From Tubiluchus corallicola (taxonomy: Eukaryota; Priapulida; Priapulimorpha; Priapulimorphida; Tubiluchidae), in assembly GCA_030141605.1 (NCBI GenBank), contig JAQGDQ010000401.1, forward strand, positions 148,537 to 212,536: a stretch of 64,000 bases of DNA. The letters are read 5' to 3'. Positions 42,973 through 64,000 of this stretch are shown here, one piece after another. The translations under genes and the position numbers were made by a program. The notes beneath the pieces were generated by a model, which ran no database searches, was not told the origin of the DNA, and worked only from the letters and a program-made list of their open reading frames with translations. Numbering within the stretch: the stretch's first letter is position 1; each line of letters begins with the position of its first letter.

Positions 42973-43646
42973 CTTCCTCTCTTCATGACAGCTCTAATGC
43001 CGTACAGCAAGGCTGAGGTCCAGTGAATTTCCAATTACAGTTCAGTTTGCCCTCCAGTCATATTCCTCAAGATTACAGACTGTGCAGGATGCAAGAGGCT
43101 TCCACACGTTAATCATGAATTGTGATTTTAGCAAAAACACTTTGGATATTATATTGATTTATCTATTATTAGCAAAAACTTTGGCACACAATTTTGATTT
43201 TTTTTATTGTGCAGTCTTGTTGATTACTCATTGTGTAGCCTACTTCGTGTTTTTTCCTGTGCATTTTCGTCTTTTTATATCCAGAAAATAGAATTCAATT
43301 TTCATTTTGTGAGAATGGTATCTAATTTTCATTTTGATAACATTTTACTGCGCATTACTGAACTTAAAAAGGGATGGAGTTATTAGATATGACACATTAT
43401 TAGGAAACTGATTATGAATTTAGCATAATTACCGACTTGCCAGAAACTCTGCTGACTTGTAATAATGGTAGTACCTTGCTCCTCAAAAATGGTATTTCAT
43501 AATGAATTAGCTTCAAAGTGATATTGAACTGTGGCAATTTACACATGCAAACAAGAGTACCCAACATTGCGAGGATATTATGCGAATACGTCCAAGCAAA
43601 GTGAAACTCTTTTTAAATGCGTCAGAGACTCAATGTGTGCTTCCAC

Positions 43647-44027
43647 TAGGGGTGACAATCGAACGTTTGAGTTTTTTAGTTTTTTAATTTGAATTCGATT
43701 TGAACCTAAAATTATAAATTCGAATAATTCAGCACTTCAACCATAGATATTCCTTATCATTAAAACCTTTGAACCTTCTTGCAAGTAGCTCAATTCAGTT
43801 GTAATTTCTGTGTACAATTTAATGATTTTGCTGCAGAACAAAATCGAATAACACGCTTAATCTCTTTAAGACCGCATTTTACTGGTGGGTCGAAAGTTTT
43901 AGGGAAAATCTTTTAAATAGAATTCAAATTCGATTTTGAAATACTGAAATTCGGTTCGATTTAAATTCAAAAGTCACTAATACGGTTCGATTGGAATTTG
44001 CTCTCTGGTAGAGAATGCTCAGCTCTA
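43647..44027. mobile_element. hAT-like MITE, 381 bp, with 8-bp target duplication
   Basis: Termini are TAGGGGTGACAATC and, inverted, TAGAGCTGAGCATTC, matching hAT-type TAGNGGTG ends. Flanks GCTTCCAC (43639-43646) and GCTTCCAT (44028-44035) are an 8-bp duplication with one change. The interior is AT-rich with repeated TTCGA/TCGAA. It ends 224 bp before the PSMD7 start codon and may lie in its promoter. Confidence 0.82.
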
Positions 44028-44250
44028 GCTTCCATTTTCCAGAATCCCGATCTCAGATGTGTGAGTCGTGGATAGTGCCGGCAGTGACATTAGGCAAGAA
44101 ATTTGCTTTATTCTAAAAACAACGAAGTCGGCAAATCACCACTACCTGGACGCTGTGCGCCAAGCTCCAGCGTTGCCGAAGTGCAAGTCATTTCTGTTTT
44201 AATTTTTATATTTACGCACTTGAAGCTGATTTAGTAAACAACAAAAAATA

Positions 44251-55319
<11,069 letters not shown>

Positions 55320-56000
55320 ATTTGTATATGTTTCATGCTTTCCTTTTATCATGTGATTTGTCATGTACAAAATGTACATTTTGTACTACAACATTAGCTG
55401 AAAACTAAGATAGCTCCTGTTGTGTCAGGAAATTTCGGTTCATGAAACCCGGCAGTTACATTACTTGTTAATGATTGACTACTCTTATCCATTTTCGTTA
55501 TGGCAAAACGGTTATTATTTTTACTAATATGACTGTGTAACCGTTTGCCAATCATATACAAATAAGACCTAAACTTAAATGCTGGAACGAATTTAAATGG
55601 CTAACAGATGATCTTGTTTTTCACACATTCATTTAGTGGATCAGAGAAAGACATACAGTTCGGATTTATGACTAAATGTGTACCAATAGAATGTTAAGAG
55701 AAGGTAGCAATTATCAACTCTTTTTGACAAAATGATAGGAGAGTATTTGATGTTTTTCCCGAAACAATGTCATAAAAAGTACACTGTAGCAGTACCAGTG
55801 ATTGAATGATTGAGGCCAAAGAGTTATAATAGGATCTGCTGGAAGAATTTTAAGTTTTGCCAGTGCAATTTTTATACTATCTTGAATTCCGCATTTATTT
55901 AATTAATTATTATTGCTTGTTTTTTAATTCTGGATTTGTTCCACCATTTGGTGAGGTTGAATTTGAACAATGTCTGTGCAAATTAGAAACAGATGTACTT

Positions 56001-56006
56001 AATAAA
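56001..56006 (+). promoter_or_regulatory. Candidate PSMD7 polyadenylation signal AATAAA
   Basis: An AATAAA lies 682 nt after the PSMD7 stop codon and 520 nt before the ATG of the next gene on the same strand. It is the only clear hexamer I noticed between the two genes. No cleavage-site evidence is available. Confidence 0.45.
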
Positions 56007-56528
56007 TGAAAAATTTGGCAAAGCAAAGTGCTCTATAAAAGAATATCAATTCTGTGTGTTCTCATAATGTTTTGTGTATCATTGTTTGGTCTGCACTTCT
56101 TAGACTCTTAAATTACCTGAGGTCATAATTTAAAAGTTCGGGTGTTAGTCGATAAATTTCAGAAAGGCAGCCTTCAAGAAAGCTTGAAATCCAACTTCCA
56201 CGGCTTTTTTTATATTAACAATCAAAATAGTGAAGCTATTTGAAAACATCTACTTAAAATGTTATTTATTTTCATGCATTTTGATACTAAGGTCATGAGT
56301 CATGACTAAACGACTTGTTCTTGCTTAGTGCATACACAGCTGCTCATTTTATTGTTTGTTTATTAGACAAAAACACTTGCCCGTTGTTGCTGATACTTAT
56401 TTTAGTTGACGTCTAGAACTATAGGTAGTGTTGGTTGTGCCGTTGTTGTTTCTGCTGTTGTGACATTATGCCTAGTAATTAGTGCTGCAGACCGCTTAAA
56501 ACATTTTGTCTGCTAATCTTCAGACTGA

Positions 56529-59500
56529 ATGACGCGTACGAAAGATAGAAAATATCTTTATTTAGCGGCGATAACGTCAGATGGCATCGTGAGACCGACA
56601 AAGGCAGCTTTGCAAGAAGATGGCGGTATACAATTTGTGAGTTTGTGTTACACGTGATGATTTTTCTGGTTTTTGACTAGAAATGTAAGAATTTACCAAA
56701 TTAAAGCGCTCACGATCGGGCATACTCGACCAGCTATTTATGAAACTTTTGTAAAATGCCGGGAATTTTTTGTTGGTCTAAAACAAACCACATACTAGGA
56801 TGGTAACTACATCTTCAATTCATGTTCACCAAAAGTATTTTAATTTAAGGCCTAGTGAAGAGAATGTATTTGATGCTTACAAGCATCTAACTTATGTTCT
56901 TATACTAACGCTTATGCTGTAACTTATACTAATGTTCTTTTTATAATAACTATAAATTTATGTACAGGTACAAAACGGACACTGCCAGGTGTATTCTAAA
57001 ATTCTATATACAAGAATTAATTAGTTTTACAAAAAATGTACTAAGTCCATCCATACTGTATGAATTCTTAAAATAAAGGCAACTATTTTCAAAAAATATG
57101 CTCAAACTCAATATGACTTAAATTCTGTACAGAATAATGCTGTCAAACTTTACAACAGTCTCCCTCCTGAAGTCGTAGCTTCGCAAACATTGCATCTGCA
57201 GTAAAAAAAAATTGTTTCCATTTAATTAGCAACTATATCCAGTTAACGAAGCTCAGTAAAAAATCTACCATCCCGTCTTGTTTGCTTGAGTGCTTCGTTT
57301 CCGACTCATTTCTGCGATTTATCTTCCTGTCAGACATCCAAATTTCATTGCATCTTCTCATAGTCGGGAATATGTCATTAAAGCCTTTATTCTTTGGAGT
57401 ATCACTATTCGTCTACGTACTCTAATTCACCACCAAAAAAAGAAAAATTAACTCGGGTCACAAATTAAATGTTAACTTGAAGTTGCTATTTACATCATAT
57501 AATGATATACTTTACTCTAATTGTTTGATCATTGAATTCATTTTTTTCTTTTTTGGCTGATTTATTTTTAGTTTAATGATTTACAATCTTCACAGGTTGA
57601 TATTGCTTTCATTCTTTTTCTTTTGTTTTTTTTTTGTTGGATTAAGTTTCTTGATTTAAATTTTTGTTTTGTTTATTAATTTAAACTACAGTGTTCCCTC
57701 ACTTATCGCGGGTGTTCCGTTGCAGGCCCACCCGGGATAAGTGAATTTCCGCGAAGTAGGGACGCTATACTTATTTTAGTAGTTATACATCATTTTGAGT
57801 CTTTATAAACCCTCCCCACACTCTTATGCATAACCCTTTCCCATTCCCTTAATAACTTTTCCCATACTGTACAAGTACTTTTTAAAAAACTTTACTTAAA
57901 TCCATCAATCAACCAATCGTGTGTTGAGTATAATCTCACGTCGGCAAGAAGCATCTGAAGCGGGCGCAAGTACTACATTTCGTTTTTGGTTTGTATTCGT
58001 CCGCCAAATAAATACACTGTTTACTGTAAATGGTAATTTTTTATGATTTATAATATTCTTTTAATGTTAGAATTAATATTTTTATACATTTTGTGATTTT
58101 TATGCAAAAGTCATCAAATCTATACATTATTATAGAATACGTACTACGCATTTGCAAAAATACTTTAGACAGAGTACATACTTTAAACAGTGAAAATACC
58201 GTGATAAATATTTTACATTAATATTTTTGAAAACACGCGAGACAGGGAGTCCGTGATAAACAAACCGCGAAGTAGCGAGGGAACACTGAATTTCATCTGC
58301 CATATTCATTTATTGCTCGCCATTTTAATTCTAAACAAATGTTGAACTTATGTTATTTTTGCCAAGTTATTTTTCTTTTATCTTTTTTTTGTTTGTGTTT
58401 TCAAATTTTGTTGATTATTATTTAGTTATATACATCTACTGGACAAGTCACACTTAATTTTTTTCATTTCTGAAACAGATGTTGGTATTCTCGTTTTCCT
58501 GTCTCTTTTCTGTTTTATTTTATTTTTTACTTTGTTTATGTTTATTTTGTAAATATTAGACATATATAAATTATTTTCTTACTTATTTTTGGCAACGATA
58601 AATTTGAATGTGAAATTACCTTTTCAGCTTGTCTCAAGTCTAATTTTACATTTAACTTGAATTTTAACTTGAGTGTTTTTTTGTATGAGTTAAGATGTTA
58701 TAATTTAGTTACTTATAATTTAAAATATTCTGTCATTTTGCTTCACTGTTTGGGGAAATAATACCTTTATATAGTTTTTTTAGGACAAAAATCAAATTTA
58801 TTTAAACTAGGCTAGAGCTGTGAGTGCTTTGCCTTTTCTCTAATTCACTTATGTAGTATCTACTGTATTAGTCAGATTTGTTGCAATTATCATTTTTTTT
58901 TATTTTAAAACAGTGTGAATAATTTTCAGAGAATAAAAAAGTAAAATAGGTAACGTAACATGTTCAAATTTTTTTGTTTATAGCCAAGATCACATCATGA
59001 CATTATGAGTGGTTATGTCTGTTTTGTGTGCGGTGGACAGGGGGCACAATATCGATTGCACTGCAAGGTGCGAGACCATGGTTCTTACTTTCCATTTCTA
59101 GAACATCATGAACCACCGCGGGGTGCATTTCCAGCTGGTACAGATGGTACGGTACAAGCTTGTTCCCTTTGTTATTCATTTCTCAATCAACAATGGGAGA
59201 CATACGAACGCACGAGAACACCGCATCAGAAACGTCTATACTGGTTAAAACGTAACGATCATGCACCCTTTATAGGTAAGTGCTGTTTTACTGCTCAGTC
59301 TAATACACGTTACGATGTCTGTGCTTGTTCTAAATGCTGTCATTGTAGATATATGGATGATGTATGTTATGACATACTTATTTCTGGATATGATTTCAGG
59401 AATGAGAAAAAAAACAGGAAATTTTTTGGAACACTTTGTGTCACACTGCCAATTAAATCAATATCAGAAATTGCACCAGTAAATGCTGAGTATTTCTAAC

Positions 59501-62500
59501 ACACCAAAATAAATATACCATATTTCTTTTAGGGCCTGTGCTCTTTTTTGTCAGTCATTGAAACTATTGGACCCTTATAAAGATGACTGCTTGTTCAAGC
59601 ATGGGCACTTTTCACCTTTTAACTTAAAGATGACCATTGGTGAAGTGCCATATTGAATGAACTTCCAAATGGCCACACAGCATGAGAGTAATCTGTACAT
59701 AGGCATTGTGCATACCCACCCTGCTCGGTGATGTACACTCAGTGACCAACAGTTGTTTACATTAACAGACTTGCATGCTACAGCATTCCAAAAATACGTA
59801 CACCTGCATGTTAACCTGAATCCAGAAATAATAACAGTAGAATTTTGAAACCGAAATTGGCACATAGCACATTTTCAATACATCGAAATATGGCCAGGAT
59901 AGAACTTTATTCAAGTGTGCTCACTTATTTTTCTCATTTTCTTTCCTTGGGCATTTATTCAGACAGACCATTTTCAAGCATTTTCCCTAAAATGAATAAA
60001 TATGGTTGTAAAAATGTGAAAATAAGCACACAAAGATCATCTTTATACAAAAATCATCTGTTAATCATGTAGAAAAGATTTTACAGATACAATTAGTCAG
60101 AAACAGAAGTAGGTCTCCTTTTTAAGCTGGCTTTGACAAGAAAATAGTGAAAGTTTCAGAATTATCATAAGCACTAATGTGTGCGTACAGTGCTGTAAAG
60201 TTACAGAAGCTTGCTGGTCAATACATTAAATTTTTTCAACAAAATAGAGCAAAAAACATGGCAACAAACCAGCACTATGCTACACGTATATTAGCATTTT
60301 GGCCAGTATCTTATTAGCATTTTTTATCTTGGTGTATTTCAGTGTAACTGTTTTAACTACAGTACATCCTTCGACAAAACATGGTTGATTATCAGTTTTT
60401 CTTCATGATTTCTGATTTGAAACTTAAATGTTTAAAAAGCTGTTATGGTTATTTTAATCATATTCATAGTGTTTAAAGTTTGCATGTATGCTTATGTGTG
60501 ATCTGTTTTTTACAGGCGCTGAAATGCAACAGCAGGGTGAATACATGTCACACATGCTTGGTTTACATGGCTTCGAAGGAAATGTCTGCAGCCGTGAGGC
60601 AGATGACAGTGAACCACTTTATTATAAGTATCAGGAACAGTTGGATCCCGTGTTGCCTAGGCCCGAGATGCCACCACGACTCGCTGCTGTTCACCATGAT
60701 GACGATTCTGCCCCGCAAGATAAAGCTAGCACCAATAATGGAGCACTTGATCTTACTTTACCAACAAAATCTTCTGCTCATATGATGTGCTTCTTATGTG
60801 GTATGGAATGCCCTAGAGAACACATCCGAGAGGTGTTTGCAGTCGCACGTGACAAGCTATCACATGCGCCATTTTTTCCAGCGCTGTTGAAGCACAAACT
60901 GCCTGGACGCTCACTGCATGTGACGGATAATGGCAGCGTGTTTTCTTGCAAGGATTGTTATGCACATCTGATGCAACAATGGCATTTCTATCAGGCAAAT
61001 AATGTTCCCCAACATGTAAGAAAGTACCAGCTGTTGAAAGACACGACATCTACGACGGGCGATTCTATGCTTCGCTGTTTTTTATGCGGGCGTGAGCATA
61101 CATCAAGTTCCACGTGTTTTATTTATAGTAAAAAACAGACAGAAGGTCATGCTTTTTTCCTCTTTTTAAAATCTCTCGTTCCAGCAACAGGTTCGATGCC
61201 ATTAACAGATGAGGGTCTAGCGAGAGTGTGTCAGAATTGCCATAAATCTCTGATGAAACAGTGGAGAGAGTATGAGCAGAATTCTGTCCCAGAATCTGCC
61301 AGAACATATGAGCACCCCGTTACTGGAGTAACGTATACTGCTGCAGGTTCTGCTGATGTAACAAATCAGTTGCTTGCTCCTCACCTGAGTGGTCTTCGTG
61401 AAATTGCATGTTACCTGTGTGCGCAGACATTTCCACGCGATACCATGAAACCAACATATGCTCGTCCACCCCATGATGCAAGTAAATACACCATGTATTT
61501 TCCTTTCATAAATTTGTTGCCACGGCCGTCGCGCGCACCAGTCATGGACAATGAGTATAAAGTGCTGTCTTGCCAAGCTTGTTATAAGTTTCTGCAAAGG
61601 CAATGGCAGCAATATGAAAATGACAGGGTGGCGTCATCACTACGCACGTATGTATTACGCCCAGTCCCTGCAGTGGCAAGTCCCATAGAAAATGCCGAAA
61701 CTGGTAACCATCCAGATGCTCCCACATCAGCGCTTCGTATTCAAGTGCCCACTCCGCAGGCTAGTAATGCTTCACAGGATGTGAATGTTAATCAGCATGG
61801 ACATGGGACAGGGTTGCTAATGACAGTAAATTCACACAAAAGTCCAGCTCATCAACATCCGTCAACTAGCACATTGCATAACTCATCAGTGATTAACCGA
61901 CCATGTTGGAATGGTGATGTGGTGACGAATAGCTCCAGTCCTCATCAGTTGAATTTGTCTGTCACTTGTCGTGTATGTGGGGTAATCGTAGAACCGGGGA
62001 CATCCATTATTCTGCGTTCACGTCCTCTTGAAGATTCTGGTGCTCAGCCAAAACCATTCTTCCCAATTCTTGAAAAGATAGATGACCTTGCAGAAGAGGT
62101 GCATTGCTGTCCCTTGTGTGCCTTCCATTTGTTAGAACAATGGAAGTGGTATGAGAATAGCACTCAGCCCGAGCACGCTGATCGATTTCACCGAAAATAC
62201 AACCTTTCTGATTTTGTCTGTTACATATGTGGGGTGGCAACACGCAGGCGTAGATTACGTGCCATTTCGTTGAAGAAGTTCACGTCACTGAGTCTACGTA
62301 ATCGACCGAATGGCAGCATTATACTGGATGACGGTGATACGGTAGTCGTGTGCCTGATGTGTTACGAGACTCTGCAAGATCAGTGGGAGGAATATGAGCG
62401 GATGGGTGTTCCGAATAAATTACGCAGATACAATTGGGTCGCTGCACCCCCACCGCCAGTCGAGGACGATCCTCTGGAAAATTCGGAGGTAATTATAAGA

Positions 62501-63729
62501 TTTTTCTCTTTTTAACATTTCTATTCCTGGTATTTTTTCCAAATATTTACTGGGTAAGTGGTGCTCTGGTTTCAGAATTTAATTGAAATCAACTGTTTTT
62601 TAATACTTAAAATATTCCACATCCCTAGAACATTACAAAGCCAAGCTATGTTAAAAAACTATTTCATATCAAAAAATATTCAAAACAAGTTGCATTCAGA
62701 ATGGTTTGCCAGGCTTCACTTACTTCACTTTACTAGTTAACGTCATAAAGAAACAGTTAACTGTTCGTTATGAATTTAATAACAGCAGTTAAAACAAACT
62801 TAGAAGCATGTATAATTAAAGCAGTCAGAAATTTGTTACGCAAACAGAGAATTGAGTATTTTTTAAGGAGAAGAAAACTTGGACAATTAGTGAATAATTT
62901 CTGTGGCACTTAGAGTTGCAAATGTGTGGGTCACTCAAGTTTGCTTTTCTTAGAATGCGCTTGAAAAGCAAAATGTCGAAACCAGTCATGTGGTACTGAA
63001 CTTACCGCATAATCCATTTTCTCTTTCATGAACTGATGTTTTCTCATCTATAATGGTGGTCAGCCTGGCCTACTGATACATAGTGATTCACTTCCACACA
63101 AACAATAGTTATGGAAATTGCCATTATTAGCAAAAGCTTTTTATGTTACAGCAAGTAGTAAGCTCAAGTCGAAGTCATCGATAATCAGTATATTTTTTAT
63201 CAATACATTGCAGTCAAAGTACCTCAAATCATTGCCTCGAGTAAGAAATACCCTTCAATATCGAATGAATTATTAAACAAGCTCATATTTTTGTTGCAAT
63301 ACAAACTACATTGCAATATCAAAATCCAAGGGGCTTATGCATGGTCATTTAGACAAGGTCCCTTTTGACTTGCACTCTTTGCACAGCACAAGCCACCTGA
63401 TAAAAGGGGAAAACAGCTGAAGTAACTGCAGAAGCTTACAGCTGATGCTAGTTATAGCTACAACTCATAACTGAAGAACTGATATGGATCGTATTACTGC
63501 AGAGCGATGAGTTAAGCTTTGAGTTACTTTTTCATATTTATTTTTTAAGTGGTAATGCAATCTATGGTAATAAGGATGTAACACAGAATGTGTACAAGGA
63601 TTTATTGTGCATTCCAGACATTTCCAGAAGGACCACCAACCTGGAATCTCGTGGATGCTTCTAGAAATCCATTGTCTAAAGCAAGCAATAGTGATGCCGT
63701 CGATTCACATCACAGTCAGTCGGTTATTG
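56529..63729 (+). CDS. Protein with six tandem CxxC/CxxC-LxxQWxxY modules, family not recognised
   Basis: Exons: 56529-56636, 58984-59275, 60516-62488 and 63618-63729, all in phase (about 828 codons). A possible terminal exon is 63886-63923. TGA directly precedes the ATG in frame. The protein holds six modules, each with CxxC, a spacer of about 41-51 residues often containing an aromatic FP-type motif (YFPFL, FFPAL, YFPFI, FFPIL), a second CxxC, then LxxQWxxY and usually a VPxxxRxY-like end. Cysteine pairs are near 49/52+96/99, 225/228+278/281, 321/324+372/375, 432/435+486/489, 618/621+665/668 and 702/705+746/749. A His/Ser/Asn-rich linker separates modules 4 and 5. Four cysteines per module suggest one Zn2+ each; the CxxC-helix end resembles the arthropod ZAD fold, but that is only a structural analogy. 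No signal peptide or membrane segment. Function unknown; nuclear DNA- or protein-binding is a guess. Confidence 0.87.
57689..58288. mobile_element. pogo/Tigger-like MITE, 600 bp, in intron 1 of the cysteine-module gene
   Basis: Starts CAGTGTTCCCTCACTTATCG and ends, inverted, CAGTGTTCCCTCGCTACTTC, both followed by GCGG. TA precedes the left end (57687-57688); the right flank is AA, a mutated duplication. A subterminal inverted copy (GGGATAAGTGAATTTCCGCG) lies at 57732-57751. No transposase ORF. Confidence 0.85.
58289..58983. other. Rest of intron 1, T-rich, no gene seen
   Basis: T-rich on the plus strand with no exon. The acceptor at 58983 is preceded by TTTTTTTGTTTATAG. Confidence 0.5.
59276..60515. 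other. Intron 2 of the cysteine-module gene, no other feature seen
   Basis: Opens with GTAAGT and closes with TTTTTTACAG. Open frames inside, including readthrough from exon 2, lack support. Confidence 0.6.
62489..63617. other. Intron 3 of the cysteine-module gene, no other feature seen
   Basis: Opens with GTAATT and closes with CATTCCAG. No coding or repeat structure noticed. Confidence 0.55.
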
Positions 63730-63885
63730 GTAAGTTTGTGTTTTTTAGTAAAACTCGTCCAAAAACAAAGTGCTTGTAGAGACGCCACTGGCTTATCCAT
63801 TTCAAAAAATGATAACTGTGTAAGGGAATTGATTTTGTTCAAGGTCAATGCCCACAAATTTTTCTCATTAAAACTGTTATTATAG

Positions 63886-63923
63886 CACAAAGAGACTGCA
63901 GAACCCCCGTCATTATAGATTAA
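63886..63923 (+). CDS. Possible terminal exon of the six-module cysteine gene
   Basis: After the phase-1 donor at 63729 the next usable acceptor (TTATTATAG) opens a short exon in the right phase. It encodes about 12 residues and ends at TAA 921-923 of the 63 kb block. It could equally be intronic chance, with the true next exon beyond 64000. Confidence 0.3.
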
Positions 63924-64000
63924 TGTGGAGGAAGAGGTAAGAGTGCTTTAATACCCAATAATCTGTAATAATAAGATGGTACATTATGTTCATATACAAC

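Noticed and set aside
59005-59499. 164-residue frame as a complete small protein
   Set aside because: Only up to 59275 is exon. The rest is readthrough into an intron with a canonical GTAAGT donor, and the conserved module ends before it.
63624-63729. Alternative acceptor a few bases downstream for exon 4 of the cysteine-module gene (reading KDHQPGIS)
   Set aside because: The acceptor at 63617 also gives an open frame in phase (TFPEGPPTWNL), whose composition fits the rest of the protein better. Both remain possible without cDNA.

Overview
The window is nuclear DNA of an invertebrate animal. It is AT-rich, its genes have GT-AG introns of up to several kb, it carries a recognisable metazoan proteasome subunit gene and a transglutaminase gene, and it is crowded with non-LTR and LTR retroelements, small DNA transposons and long microsatellites. 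The phylum cannot be fixed from sequence reading alone. By assembling exons with matching splice phases I recover three host genes and one decayed duplicate.

Left two thirds (about 6-42 kb, minus strand): a transglutaminase locus. One gene, here called TG-B, runs from an ATG at 35535 down to at least 5969. I place 13 exons (576 codons) in unbroken phase, with the full Cys-His-Asp catalytic triad. Its 3' exons, for the two C-terminal beta-barrels, are not found and probably lie left of the window. Upstream of it, 41776-38893 holds TG-A, a second copy of only the N-terminal exons. It lacks every catalytic exon and has a broken splice acceptor.

The TG-B introns and flank are full of mobile DNA. 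There is a 5'-truncated LINE at 516-2997. There is a nearly full-length LINE at 11951-17289, whose second ORF begins with a multi-pass membrane segment that ends in a 2A-like ribosome-skipping motif, followed by endonuclease and reverse transcriptase. Two LINE fossils lie in intron 9, and one of them abuts the splice acceptor of the exon with the catalytic His and Asp. Minisatellites, telomere-like blocks, an inverted-repeat pair and dispersed short repeats fill much of the rest.

Right third (plus strand): PSMD7/Rpn8 of the proteasome lid occupies 44251-55319 in six exons encoding 327 residues. Its fifth intron is interrupted by an antisense 6.1-kb BEL/Pao LTR retrotransposon with 5-bp target duplications and LTRs that differ at one of 340 positions. 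A hAT-like MITE with an 8-bp target duplication lies just upstream of PSMD7, and a related copy lies in its intron 4. Downstream at 56529-63729 (perhaps to 63923) is a gene for a protein with six tandem copies of a roughly 75-95-residue cysteine module (CxxC, about 41-51 residues, CxxC, then LxxQWxxY). I do not recognise this family. A 600-bp pogo/Tigger-like MITE sits in its first intron.

The points that most deserve attention are the six-module cysteine protein, the membrane-2A-EN-RT LINE ORF, the half-duplicated transglutaminase, and the retroelement-derived splice-site context in TG-B.
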